From positions 185,975 through 249,974 of the forward strand of contig CANLKV010000004.1 of NCBI GenBank assembly GCA_947491755.1: a stretch of 64,000 nt of DNA. The letters run 5' to 3'. The position numbers and the translations under genes are program-made. The stretch is from an uncultured Nonlabens sp. (GTDB lineage Bacteria > Bacteroidota > Bacteroidia > Flavobacteriales > Flavobacteriaceae). The notes under the pieces were generated by a model. That model saw only the letters and a program-made list of their open reading frames with translations. It made no database searches and was not told where the DNA came from. Positions 17,763-26,517 of this stretch are shown here, one piece after another (the stretch's first letter is position 1; each line of letters starts with the position of its first letter).

Positions 17763-18026
17763 ATGTCAAATAAATCTTCAAACGCAACCGCATACTGGAA
17801 AGAAAATATCAAATACCTGGCTATACTGTTAACCATATGGTTTATCGTCTCTTATGGAGCTGGGATATTGTTTAAAGAAGAACTTGATAACATAAGACTA
17901 GGCGGCTTTAAACTAGGGTTTTGGTTTGCACAACAAGGCTCCATCTATGTTTTTGTAATTCTAATTTTTGTCTACGTGCGTATCATGAATATGCTTGATA
18001 AAAAATACGGCTATAACGAGAAGTAA
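17763..18026 (+). CDS. DUF4212 small subunit of a sodium/acetate-type symporter
   Basis: 87 aa with two membrane helices (~19-38 and ~57-77). The YWKENIKYLAILLTIWFIVSYG and FKLGFWFAQQGSIYVFV blocks are the DUF4212 signature. This family always accompanies VC2705-type Na+/solute symporters, as here with the gene at 18202. Confidence 0.9.
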   Translation: MSNKSSNATAYWKENIKYLAILLTIWFIVSYGAGILFKEELDNIRLGGFKLGFWFAQQGSIYVFVILIFVYVRIMNMLDKKYGYNEK

Positions 18027-18056
18027 TTCTTTTTTTATACACTACCCGCGAGCTTC

Positions 18057-18096
18057 TGATTCTCTTAAAAGCTCAAACTGTTTGAATAGAGAATCA
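18057..18096 (+). other. nested inverted repeat between DUF4212 and symporter genes
   Basis: TGATTCTCT (18057-18065) pairs perfectly with AGAGAATCA (18088-18096), and a second, inner palindrome TCAAAC-T-GTTTGA lies between. In RNA this gives a two-tier hairpin without a T-run, suggesting a stabiliser or a differential-expression element in the 175-nt gap. Confidence 0.45.
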
Positions 18097-18201
18097 ATTA
18101 TGGCGCAGTCGCTTTAACTTAATTGATCAAACCTCTTTTACCTATATCAACTTTCTCACTAACCCTTTCTACCACAATGTAGAATAAATAAATTAAAAAT
18201 T

Positions 18202-19992
18202 ATGGATGTTCAAATGTGGACTTATATACTAGTAGGCCTAACTTTTACCCTATACATAGGGATTGCAATATGGTCTCGCGCTGGATCTACTAAAGAATTT
18301 TATGTTGCTGGTGGTGGAGTCTCCCCTCTCGCTAATGGTATGGCAACAGCAGCAGATTGGATGAGCGCAGCATCATTCATTTCTATGGCTGGAATCATTT
18401 CTTTTGCAGGTTATGATGGCTCTGTGTATCTTATGGGCTGGACGGGCGGTTATGTTCTACTAGCATTATTGTTAGCTCCTTATTTACGCAAATTTGGTAA
18501 GTTTACTGTACCAGATTTTATAGGCGATCGTTATTACTCCAAGACCGCTAGATTAGTAGCCGTTTTTTGTGCCCTGCTAGTTTCTTTTACTTATGTCGCA
18601 GGACAAATGCGTGGTGTAGGACTAGTTTTCAGTAGATTTCTTGAGGTAGAGATTAATACGGGAGTAATTATAGGGATGATCATCGTTCTCTTCTATGCGG
18701 TCCTAGGGGGGATGAAAGGAATTACCTATACTCAAGTGGCACAATATTGCGTATTGATATTTGCCTTTATGGTGCCAGCAATTTTCATTTCAATACAAAT
18801 GACAGGCAATCCTATACCGCAAATAGGTATGGGAAGCACACTAGCTGATGGCTCTGGAACGTACCTTCTAGATAAACTAGATGGCCTAAGTACTGATCTA
18901 GGTTTTGCAGCCTATACAGATGGTTCTAAGTCAACTATCGATGTTTTTGCAATAACTCTAGCTCTTATGGTAGGTACGGCTGGTTTGCCTCATGTAATTG
19001 TTAGGTTTTTTACTGTTAAAAGAGTCAAAGACGCTCGAAAGAGTGCCGGATGGGCACTATTACTTATCGCTATTTTATATACGACCGCACCAGCCGTCTC
19101 TGTTTTTGCCAAGACAAACATGCTTACCAGTGTGGTAAACAAGTCTTACGAAGAGCAACCAGAATGGCTCAAAAACTATGAAGATATAGGTCTAATTGCC
19201 TGGACTGATAAAAACGGAGACGGCAAGATTCAATATGGCCCTGGTAATGCTTTTATAGGAGATAAAAACACTCCGTTGTATAATGAAAAAGAGCGTACTG
19301 CGCTAGGGAACCGTCAGACCACTAATGCAAACATGAGTACGGCAAATGAGTTGTACGTAGATAATGATATTATGGTACTCGCAAATCCAGAAATTGCCAA
19401 TTTACCAGACTGGGTTATCGCTCTAGTAGCTGCCGGTGCCCTTGCTGCGGCCTTGTCAACAGCGGCAGGTCTATTACTTGTAATCTCCTCCTCTGTTTCT
19501 CATGACTTGATAAAAAAAGTATTGAATCCTAATATTAGTGAAAAAGGCGAGCTTATAGCTGCTCGTTTAAGTGCCGTAGGTGCCGTTTGTGTAGCAGGAT
19601 ATTTTGGTATACACCCACCTGGGTTTGTCGCCGCGGTTGTAGCGCTAGCATTTGGCCTTGCCGCAGCATCATTTTTTCCTGCGATCATACTGGGTATTTT
19701 CTATAAGCGTATGAATAAAGAAGGTGCCATTGCAGGTATGGTCATCGGTATATTAACCATGCTGCTTTACATGATGAAATACAAATTAGGATGGTTTGAC
19801 GATGTTTTGCCTGGCAAAGAAGAATGGTGGTTTGGAATATCTCCAGAAGGATTCGGTAGCGTTGCGATGGTTATCAACTTTATTATAAGCATTGTGGTTT
19901 GTCAACTCACGCCATCCCCTCCACAAGAGGTACAAGATATTGTGGAAAATATAAGAATCCCTAGTGGCGCCGGTGAAGCTACCGGCCACTGA
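18202..19992 (+). CDS. sodium:solute symporter, cation/acetate subfamily (VC2705-like)
   Basis: 596 aa, about 13 membrane helices, starting with MDVQMWTYILVGLTFTLYI. FYVAGGGVSPLANGMATAADWMSAASFISMAG is the SSS-family signature of the acetate-permease branch. A soluble insertion (~310-400) is typical of the VC2705 subfamily. The small partner subunit (17763) lies upstream and acetyl-CoA synthetase lies downstream, so acetate or a similar carboxylate is the likely substrate. Confidence 0.9.
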   Translation: MDVQMWTYILVGLTFTLYIGIAIWSRAGSTKEFYVAGGGVSPLANGMATAADWMSAASFISMAGIISFAGYDGSVYLMGWTGGYVLLALLLAPYLRKFGKFTVPDFIGDRYYSKTARLVAVFCALLVSFTYVAGQMRGVGLVFSRFLEVEINTGVIIGMIIVLFYAVLGGMKGITYTQVAQYCVLIFAFMVPAIFISIQMTGNPIPQIGMGSTLADGSGTYLLDKLDGLSTDLGFAAYTDGSKSTIDVFAITLALMVGTAGLPHVIVRFFTVKRVKDARKSAGWALLLIAILYTTAPAVSVFAKTNMLTSVVNKSYEEQPEWLKNYEDIGLIAWTDKNGDGKIQYGPGNAFIGDKNTPLYNEKERTALGNRQTTNANMSTANELYVDNDIMVLANPEIANLPDWVIALVAAGALAAALSTAAGLLLVISSSVSHDLIKKVLNPNISEKGELIAARLSAVGAVCVAGYFGIHPPGFVAAVVALAFGLAAASFFPAIILGIFYKRMNKEGAIAGMVIGILTMLLYMMKYKLGWFDDVLPGKEEWWFGISPEGFGSVAMVINFIISIVVCQLTPSPPQEVQDIVENIRIPSGAGEATGH

Positions 19993-20009
19993 ACACGTCA
20001 ATTTAATGG

Positions 20010-20040
20010 GCAGCGCGTTTCAAAAAGCGCTGCTTGTTAC
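20010..20040 (+). terminator. hairpin after the symporter, weak terminator
   Basis: GCAGCGC / GCGCTGC (7-bp stem, 10-nt loop) followed by TTGTTACTTT. It separates the transporter genes from the sensor kinase genes. Confidence 0.5.
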
Positions 20041-20058
20041 TTTGATAATATAAGAGTA

Positions 20059-20074
20059 CGCTTACGCGAAAGCG
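20059..20074. repeat. palindromic repeat copy 5 (variant), intergenic
   Basis: CGCTTACGCGAAAGCG. The same single-base variant recurs at 47821, also between genes. Confidence 0.7.
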
Positions 20075-20187
20075 ATATTAACCAAAACCTTACAGCACCC
20101 TACTAGTATCTACAGTTAACTATACCCCAATGGATACTTGATATTTTACAGAGCTGAAAGCTGAGAAAAATCTTTAATTTAAGGGGC

Positions 20188-20379
20188 ATGAAAAAAAGAC
20201 ATTTACAAAAGCTTGCAATTCTATCTGTGGGACTCGTGCTATTTCTCAACATGCCTATTGTATTAATTTTTAACAGCACTCTAGCCGTTGCTGGGATACC
20301 CCTGTTGTATGCCTATATATTTTTTATTTGGCTTTTGAGCATCATAGTTACCTACACCATAATTAAACGTTATGCCTAA
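20188..20379 (+). CDS. small two-helix membrane protein before the sensor kinase
   Basis: 63 aa: a basic start (MKKRHLQK), a helix ~10-30 and a second helix ~38-58. Its stop overlaps the start of the sensor kinase gene by 8 bp, implying translational coupling and a partner role. It parallels the small subunit of the symporter, but no family was recognised. Confidence 0.75.
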   Translation: MKKRHLQKLAILSVGLVLFLNMPIVLIFNSTLAVAGIPLLYAYIFFIWLLSIIVTYTIIKRYA

Positions 20380-23059
20380 CTATGTAATTCTATTAGTAAT
20401 TATAGGCTATCTATCGTTATTATTTGCGGTAGGTATATGGGCTAATAAAAAATCCAAGTCTAGGTGGGTGCATAACCCCTGGGTATATGCATTATCACTC
20501 GCCGTGTATTGCAGTGCCTGGACGTATTACGGTAGCGTAGGAATTGCCGCAAGTGACGGCATCAGTTTTTTGACTACCTACCTAGGACCAGTTATAGCAC
20601 TCCCTTTGTGGCTTGTTGTAATGAAACGAATTATTATTATCTCAAAGCAATACCAGGTATCTAGCCTGGCAGACTTTATGTCACTGCGCTATGGTAATAA
20701 TCGGTCCATAGGCGCTGTGGTCACTATAATTTGTGTGATTGCTGTGTTGCCCTACATTGCTTTACAGCTCAAAGCTGTATCTGAAACCTTTGATATTTTG
20801 TCCGAGGGTTCAAAAAGTAACACGGTAATCACAGACAGTACTTTTTACATCGCATTACTACTCGCAGTTTTTGTGGCGCTATTTGGGACACAAACTACAG
20901 ATGCCTCGCGTCGTCGCAGTGGATTAATTTTTACGGTAGCTGTAGAAAGTGTTTTAAAACTCCTATTCTTTTTGATCATAGGGATATATGCTACTTTCTA
21001 TTTGTTTGACGGCACTACAGATATATACCGCCAGGTAAGTGCCTTGGATGGTTTTGAAAATCTAGCCACATTTTCAAATATTGAAGCTAGTATCAATTGG
21101 TACTTTATGATTGCTTTATCCTTTTTTGCAATATTTCTTCTGCCCAGGCAATTTCAAGTAAGTGTTGTTGAAAATACATCTACCAGTCATTTAAAAAAAG
21201 CCAGCTGGTTGTTCCCGCTATACTTATTACTCTTTAATGTTTTTGTCATATTTATCGCATGGGCTGGTAAGATCGTTCTCTCAAGCGACATCAATCCAGA
21301 TTATTACACCCTGTACTTGCCATTAAGCCAGGGTCATAAATTATTAGGGTTAATGGTTTTTCTAGGTGGACTATCATCTGTTATTTCTATGGTTGTGGTA
21401 AGTACATTGGCATTAAGTACGATGATAAGTAACAATCTAGTCATCCCCTATGGTTTTATCAAACTACTCAACAAAACCAACCCAGAGGACAATGCACTGC
21501 GTATAAGAAACATAAGACGCATATCCATATTTCTACTTATTATAGGTGCCTATTTCTTTTACATTAATTTTAATATAGAACTGTCCCTATTCAGCATTGG
21601 TTTAATTGCCTTTGTAATCATTGCACAGCTTGCTCCCGCGTTTTTTATAGGACTGTTCTGGAACAGGGGGAGTGCCATGGCTGCAAAAGCCGGCATTCTA
21701 ATTGGTTCTATTATTACATTTTACACCCTGGCCCTACCCTTTATTACAGAGGTGTTTATAGAAGATAGTCCGTTTGCAACTTTAGGTCCATATGGGATTG
21801 AATTTTTAAAGCCCTATGCACTTTTTGGACTTGATTTTATGCCGCCAGTAACCCATGCATTCTTCTGGTCAATGGTATTTAATTGTATGTTTTACCTGGT
21901 GTTTTCTGTTATTCGTAAAGGAAATTATAGAGAACGTAATTATGCAGAACTTGTAGTTAATGCCTCTAGTTATGGTGATCTAGAGGAGAATGCTTTTGTA
22001 TGGCGTGGAGAAGCTTATGTTTCTGAAATTAAAAAAGCACTTGTTCGTTTCTTAGGAGAAAAACGCACCACAAGAGCTTTAGACTTATTTTATCGCAAGT
22101 ATCAAATCGACCCCAGCATTGAAAAGGCAGATGCTAGACTGGTCAATTTTTCAGAAAAACTACTCACAGGAACTATAGGCGCAGCCAGTGCCCAGCTCAT
22201 GATAAGTAGTGTAGTAAAAGAACAGCCCTTTACATTGCCAGAAGTTTTAAAAATATTAGAAGAAAATAAAGAAACCATAAGCGCTAACAAGCAATTACAG
22301 CAACAATCGCATGATTTGAAACGCTTGAGTAATAGCTTAAAAACAGCAAATGAAGCTTTATTGGAAAAAGACAGACAAAAAGATGAATTTCTTGATACTG
22401 TCGCACACGAGTTGAAAACTCCTACCGCATCCATACGTGCCGCTAGCGAGATTCTAGCAGATGCAGATGACATGCCTGCAGCACTCAAACAAAAGTTTTT
22501 AAATAATATAGTAAATGACGCAGACCGCTTATCGGTACTTATTACAAACATCCTGGATCTTGAAAAGCTATCTAGCGGCCGCGATGTGATGAATAAAAAA
22601 AGTCACAACCTAAAACACACCGTTGATAAAGCTGTAGATGGTATATATCAACTGGCTACAAAAAAAGGCGTCAATATTGAAGTGGGGGCAGTAGAAAATG
22701 TCAATTTTATTTATGATGAAGACCGCATTCTTCAGGTATTTACAAATCTACTTTCAAATAGTTTAAAATTTGTCCCCTCCCACACCGGTCGCATTAAAAT
22801 ACAAGCAAAAAAACAGCATAATAAAATATCCTTGTCGTTTGAGGATAATGGTAAGGGCATCCCACAAGAAGATATGCAATTTATTTTTGAAAAGTTTTAT
22901 CAATCTAATAATCAAAACATTAAAAAACCACAAGGCAGCGGTATGGGACTGGCCATAAGCAAGCACATCATAGAAAATCATCAAGGCACAATAGCTGTAG
23001 ATCCCGCCTATAAGCGCGGCGCACGTTTTGTCATCACTTTTAATACAAATGAACTATGA
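20372..23059 (+). CDS. sodium/solute symporter-fused sensor histidine kinase (CrbS/CbrA type)
   Basis: 895 aa. Residues ~1-510 form an SSS-type transporter with ~13 helices, ~520-640 a linker (STAC-like position) ending in a coiled coil, then HisKA with VAHELKTP (phospho-acceptor His679) and HATPase with EDNGKGI and GSGMGLAIS. In Vibrio and Pseudomonas, CrbS/CrbR-type kinases of this build activate acs. The same gene context here (acs, acetate symporter) supports a carboxylate-sensing role. It overlaps the receiver gene by 4 bp (ATGA). Confidence 0.92.
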   Translation: MPNYVILLVIIGYLSLLFAVGIWANKKSKSRWVHNPWVYALSLAVYCSAWTYYGSVGIAASDGISFLTTYLGPVIALPLWLVVMKRIIIISKQYQVSSLADFMSLRYGNNRSIGAVVTIICVIAVLPYIALQLKAVSETFDILSEGSKSNTVITDSTFYIALLLAVFVALFGTQTTDASRRRSGLIFTVAVESVLKLLFFLIIGIYATFYLFDGTTDIYRQVSALDGFENLATFSNIEASINWYFMIALSFFAIFLLPRQFQVSVVENTSTSHLKKASWLFPLYLLLFNVFVIFIAWAGKIVLSSDINPDYYTLYLPLSQGHKLLGLMVFLGGLSSVISMVVVSTLALSTMISNNLVIPYGFIKLLNKTNPEDNALRIRNIRRISIFLLIIGAYFFYINFNIELSLFSIGLIAFVIIAQLAPAFFIGLFWNRGSAMAAKAGILIGSIITFYTLALPFITEVFIEDSPFATLGPYGIEFLKPYALFGLDFMPPVTHAFFWSMVFNCMFYLVFSVIRKGNYRERNYAELVVNASSYGDLEENAFVWRGEAYVSEIKKALVRFLGEKRTTRALDLFYRKYQIDPSIEKADARLVNFSEKLLTGTIGAASAQLMISSVVKEQPFTLPEVLKILEENKETISANKQLQQQSHDLKRLSNSLKTANEALLEKDRQKDEFLDTVAHELKTPTASIRAASEILADADDMPAALKQKFLNNIVNDADRLSVLITNILDLEKLSSGRDVMNKKSHNLKHTVDKAVDGIYQLATKKGVNIEVGAVENVNFIYDEDRILQVFTNLLSNSLKFVPSHTGRIKIQAKKQHNKISLSFEDNGKGIPQEDMQFIFEKFYQSNNQNIKKPQGSGMGLAISKHIIENHQGTIAVDPAYKRGARFVITFNTNEL

Positions 23060-23421
23060 AAAAACTATTGATTGTAGATGATGAGCCTAACATCGTAATG
23101 TCTCTAGAATATGCTTTTCAAAAGCAAGGCTTCCATGTTTTTATAGCTCGTGATGGCGGTGAGGCCCTACAGCTTATGGAGCGTGAGATTCCAGATCTTA
23201 TAATCCTAGATATTATGATGCCAGAGGTAGACGGCTATCAAACCATTAAAATTATTAAAGAAAATCCCGCTTTCGCGAAAGCGAAAATCATATTTCTATC
23301 AGCAAAAAGCAAAGCTTCAGATATTGAAAAAGGCCTCTCACTAGGGGCTGACCTCTATTTTACGAAGCCATTTTCTGTCAAGAAGTTGATTACCGCAGCC
23401 GAAAATCTCGTCCTAAGTTAA
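23056..23421 (+). CDS. single-domain response regulator partner of the symporter-kinase
   Basis: 121 aa, a receiver domain only. The acidic pair (VDDEP), phospho-acceptor Asp52 (IILDIMMPEVDG), Ser/Thr switch and lysine (FTKPF) are all present. There is no output domain, unlike CrbR, which carries a LuxR-type HTH. It must therefore act through another protein. The palindrome at 23268 encodes AFAKA in the loop/helix after the active site. Confidence 0.92.
   Translation: MKKLLIVDDEPNIVMSLEYAFQKQGFHVFIARDGGEALQLMEREIPDLIILDIMMPEVDGYQTIKIIKENPAFAKAKIIFLSAKSKASDIEKGLSLGADLYFTKPFSVKKLITAAENLVLS
23268..23283. repeat. palindromic repeat copy 6 (perfect) in response regulator
   Basis: CGCTTTCGCGAAAGCG in the Ala-Phe-Ala-Lys-Ala frame; flanks C/A do not extend it. 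Confidence 0.95.
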
Positions 23422-23439
23422 ATTCGTAACCGTATAATT

Positions 23440-25350
23440 ATGAGCAATTACCACATCAAACACCTAGAAGAGTACTGGCAAGTATATAGAAAATCCGTAC
23501 GCAACCCAGAGGATTTCTGGGAAGAAATCGCCGAAGAGCATTTTCTATGGCGTAAAAAATGGGATAAGGTCTTGACCTGGGATTTCAAAAAACCCGAGGT
23601 CAAATGGTTTGAGGGAGCAAAGCTTAACATCACTGAAAATTGCCTGGATAGACATCTAGCCACACGTGCCGATAAAACAGCTATTCTATTTGAACCTAAC
23701 GATCCTGGAGAAAAGGCGCAACACATCACTTATAAAGAGTTACATGCGCGCGTCTCACAGTTTGCAAACATGCTTAAAGATCAAGGCATCCAGCAGGGAG
23801 ATCGTGTCTGCATCTATTTACCTATGATTCCAGAGCTTGCCATTAGCATCCTAGCCTGCGCGCGTATAGGCGCTGTACACTCGGTGGTATTTGCGGGATT
23901 TAGCGCGACAGCTCTTGCCAGTCGTATCAATGATTGTGATTGTAAAATGATCATTTGTAGTGATGGTAGCTACCGTGGCACAAAAACAATTGATCTCAAA
24001 AATATCGTTGATGAGGCACTGGATAATTGTGCAGGAATCAAAAAAAACCTTGTTGTTAAAAGAACTGGCAACCAGGTGAACATGAGAAAGGATAGAGATT
24101 ACTGGGTTGAGGATCTACTAGCAAACGCAGCGACAACATGCCCAGCTACCATTGTTGATGCAGAGGATCCACTGTTTATCTTATATACCTCAGGATCTAC
24201 TGGTAAACCTAAAGGCATGGTGCATACCACAGGTGGTTATATGGTCTATACGGCTTACAGTTTTAAAAATGTTTTTCAATACAAAGAGAATGACGTGTAC
24301 TGGTGTACCGCAGATATAGGCTGGATTACAGGACACAGTTATATAGTTTATGGTCCTCTAGCAAATGGTGCTACGACTGTAATGTTTGAGGGAGTGCCCT
24401 CCTATCCCGACTACGGTAGGTTTTGGGAAATCGTAGAAAAGTATAAAGTAACTCAATTCTATACAGCGCCCACAGCAATAAGAGCACTAGCAAAAGAACA
24501 TTTAGATTTTGTGGAAAAGCATGATTTAAGCTCGCTTAAAGTTTTAGGAACAGTTGGTGAGCCAATTAATGAAGAGGCATGGCACTGGTACAATGATCAC
24601 GTAGGTAAAAAAAATAATCCTATAGTGGATACCTGGTGGCAAACAGAAACTGGAGGTATCATGATAAGCCCTATACCCTATTCTACCCCTACCATTCCCA
24701 CATTTGCAACCTTGCCATTGCCAGGGATTCAACCTGCATTGATGGACGAGCACGGTCAGGAAATTAAAGGTAACCAAGTAGAAGGCAGATTAACCATTAA
24801 ATTCCCATGGCCATCCATGGCGCGTACTATTTACGGCAATCATGAGCGGTACAGAGACACCTATTTCAGTGCATATGATAATATGTATTTTACTGGTGAC
24901 GGTGCCAGACGGGATGCTGTAGGTTATTATAGAATAACGGGACGAGTAGACGATGTCATTATTGTGAGTGGTCACAACCTAGGCACCGCACCAATCGAGG
25001 ATGCGATCAATGAGCACCCGGCCGTTGCAGAAAGTGCAATCGTAGGCTTCCCTCATGATATAAAAGGAAATGCACTTTACGGCTATATCACACTTAAAGA
25101 AACAGGAGAGAGCAGAAGACAGGATAATTTAAGAAAGGAAATCAATCAATTGATCACAGATCGTATAGGTCCTATTGCGAAACTTGATAAAATCCAGTTT
25201 ACAAATGGTCTCCCTAAAACTCGCAGCGGCAAAATTATGAGACGTATTTTAAGAAAGATAGCCAGCAACGATACTGGTAATATGGGCGATACAAGCACCT
25301 TACTTAATCCAGAAGTCGTACAAGAGATTATGGACAACGCGCTGGTATAA
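23440..25350 (+). CDS. acs: acetyl-CoA synthetase (AMP-forming)
   Basis: 636 aa, full length. It activates acetate to acetyl-CoA through acetyl-AMP. The phosphate loop YTSGSTGKPKG begins near residue 249; WWQTETGG, the hinge region GRVDDVIIVSGHNLGTAPIE and the C-terminal regulatory lysine motif TRSGKIMRR (~598, the known acetylation site) are present. It lies 18 bp after the receiver gene, so it probably belongs to the same transcript. Confidence 0.96.
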   Translation: MSNYHIKHLEEYWQVYRKSVRNPEDFWEEIAEEHFLWRKKWDKVLTWDFKKPEVKWFEGAKLNITENCLDRHLATRADKTAILFEPNDPGEKAQHITYKELHARVSQFANMLKDQGIQQGDRVCIYLPMIPELAISILACARIGAVHSVVFAGFSATALASRINDCDCKMIICSDGSYRGTKTIDLKNIVDEALDNCAGIKKNLVVKRTGNQVNMRKDRDYWVEDLLANAATTCPATIVDAEDPLFILYTSGSTGKPKGMVHTTGGYMVYTAYSFKNVFQYKENDVYWCTADIGWITGHSYIVYGPLANGATTVMFEGVPSYPDYGRFWEIVEKYKVTQFYTAPTAIRALAKEHLDFVEKHDLSSLKVLGTVGEPINEEAWHWYNDHVGKKNNPIVDTWWQTETGGIMISPIPYSTPTIPTFATLPLPGIQPALMDEHGQEIKGNQVEGRLTIKFPWPSMARTIYGNHERYRDTYFSAYDNMYFTGDGARRDAVGYYRITGRVDDVIIVSGHNLGTAPIEDAINEHPAVAESAIVGFPHDIKGNALYGYITLKETGESRRQDNLRKEINQLITDRIGPIAKLDKIQFTNGLPKTRSGKIMRRILRKIASNDTGNMGDTSTLLNPEVVQEIMDNALV

Positions 25351-25370
25351 AGATGAACAACTAGTATTTG

Positions 25371-25402
25371 TAGGTGTCTCACCTAGTAATTCTTATCTTT
25401 TT
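25371..25402 (+). terminator. candidate terminator after acs
   Basis: TAGGTG-TCT-CACCTA hairpin followed by a T-rich stretch ending TCTTTTT. The stem is only 6 bp and the T-run is offset. Confidence 0.45.
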
Positions 25403-25445
25403 GCCAATTAAGTCTTTTAATTTTTTAGAATTTAAAATTGATAGT

Positions 25446-25453
25446 TACATTTG
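25446..25453 (+). promoter_or_regulatory. -7 promoter box of the his leader
   Basis: TACATTTG is a full match to TAnnTTTG and ends exactly 7 nt before the leader ATG. No -33 TTG with standard spacing was found. Confidence 0.6.
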
Positions 25454-25460
25454 CATCATT

Positions 25461-25517
25461 ATGAAAGCAACCGTTGTACATCACCACCATTTTAATACTT
25501 ACCGCAAGGCGAGCTAA
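25461..25517 (+). CDS. hisL: histidine leader peptide (attenuator)
   Basis: An 18-codon frame encodes MKATVVHHHHFNTYRKAS and ends at TAA; four consecutive His codons lie at 25479-25490. GTACATCA (25476-25483), which covers the first two His codons, is perfectly complementary to TGATGTAC (25526-25533), the expected 1:2 pairing of an attenuator. A strong terminator and then hisG follow. There is no Shine-Dalgarno sequence. Confidence 0.9.
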   Translation: MKATVVHHHHFNTYRKAS

Positions 25518-25546
25518 AAATGTATTGATGTACCTCAACATATTTT

Positions 25547-25576
25547 AAAACCCGTCTGTTTACAGGCGGGTTTTTT
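25547..25576 (+). terminator. attenuator terminator in the his leader
   Basis: 12-bp stem (AAAACCCGTCTG / CAGGCGGGTTTT, one G-U) with a TTTA loop and six T. It lies 90 nt upstream of hisG. Confidence 0.9.
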
Positions 25577-25665
25577 CATTAATGCTCAATTAAAAATGTG
25601 CTTAAATAAAAACGCACGAAGCAGCAGATAACAAACAAATTACGGGCTTGACCCATTCTATAGTT

Positions 25666-26517
25666 ATGATAAGAATAGCAGTACAAAAATCCGGTAGATT
25701 ATCTGATAAATCCCTACAATTATTAAAGGATTGCGGGATCAAATTTGATAACGGAACTCGCAAATTAAGCTCTAAAGCAAAAAACTTCCCTCTAGAAATA
25801 TTATTCCTTCGCGATGATGATATACCACAATATGTCGCTCAAGGGGTCGCAGATCTAGGAATTTTAGGATTGAATGAAGTTGAAGAAAAAAATCAAAAGG
25901 TCGAGGTCATAAAACAATTAGGCTTTGCTGGATGCAGGTTAAGTCTGGCGGTACAAAAAGATGTGGATTATACGGGTCTAGAATGGTTCAATGGGAAACG
26001 TGTAGCGAGCAGCTATACAACAATCGTCAAAAAATTCTTTTCAGATAAAGGTATTGATGCCACTACCGAAGAAATAGGTGGGTCTGTTGAAATCGCTCCA
26101 GGAATAGGTCTTGCCGAAGGTATTTGCGATATCGTTTCTACTGGATCTACCTTAATAATGAATGGCCTAAAAGAGGTAGAAACCGTTATGTATAGCGAGG
26201 CAGTACTCATAGCAAACCCCAGCCTGGATGACAAGAAAAAGGAACTGCTGGATAAATTAATGTTTCGTATGGATGCCGTGCAAAATGCGGCCAAAAATAA
26301 ATACATTTTACTCAACGCACCTAATGATAAGGTTGAGGAAATATCGGCGCTTTTACCTGGCATGAAAAGTCCTACAGTATTACCTCTTGCAGAAAAAGGC
26401 TGGTCCAGCCTGCACAGCGTGATAGAAGAGAATGATTTTTGGAACGTGATCGATCAACTTAAAGAAGCTGGTGCCCAAGGTATTCTTGTTAGCCCTATTG
26501 AAAAACTAATTGTGTGA
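25666..26517 (+). CDS. hisG: ATP phosphoribosyltransferase, long form
   Basis: 283 aa from the ATG at 25666 (MIRIAVQKSGRL), the normal family start; an in-frame TTG 18 bp upstream is less likely. This first step of histidine synthesis joins ATP and PRPP. DLGILGLNEVEE and the PRPP loop with DIVSTGSTL are visible. The length and the C-terminal domain (~215-283) mark the long, HisZ-independent, allosteric form. It overlaps hisD by 4 bp. Confidence 0.95.
   Translation: MIRIAVQKSGRLSDKSLQLLKDCGIKFDNGTRKLSSKAKNFPLEILFLRDDDIPQYVAQGVADLGILGLNEVEEKNQKVEVIKQLGFAGCRLSLAVQKDVDYTGLEWFNGKRVASSYTTIVKKFFSDKGIDATTEEIGGSVEIAPGIGLAEGICDIVSTGSTLIMNGLKEVETVMYSEAVLIANPSLDDKKKELLDKLMFRMDAVQNAAKNKYILLNAPNDKVEEISALLPGMKSPTVLPLAEKGWSSLHSVIEENDFWNVIDQLKEAGAQGILVSPIEKLIV

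Noticed and set aside
22102..22551. 149-aa minus-strand ORF within the symporter-kinase gene
   Set aside because: It is a shadow of the kinase frame; the plus strand has intact HisKA motifs.
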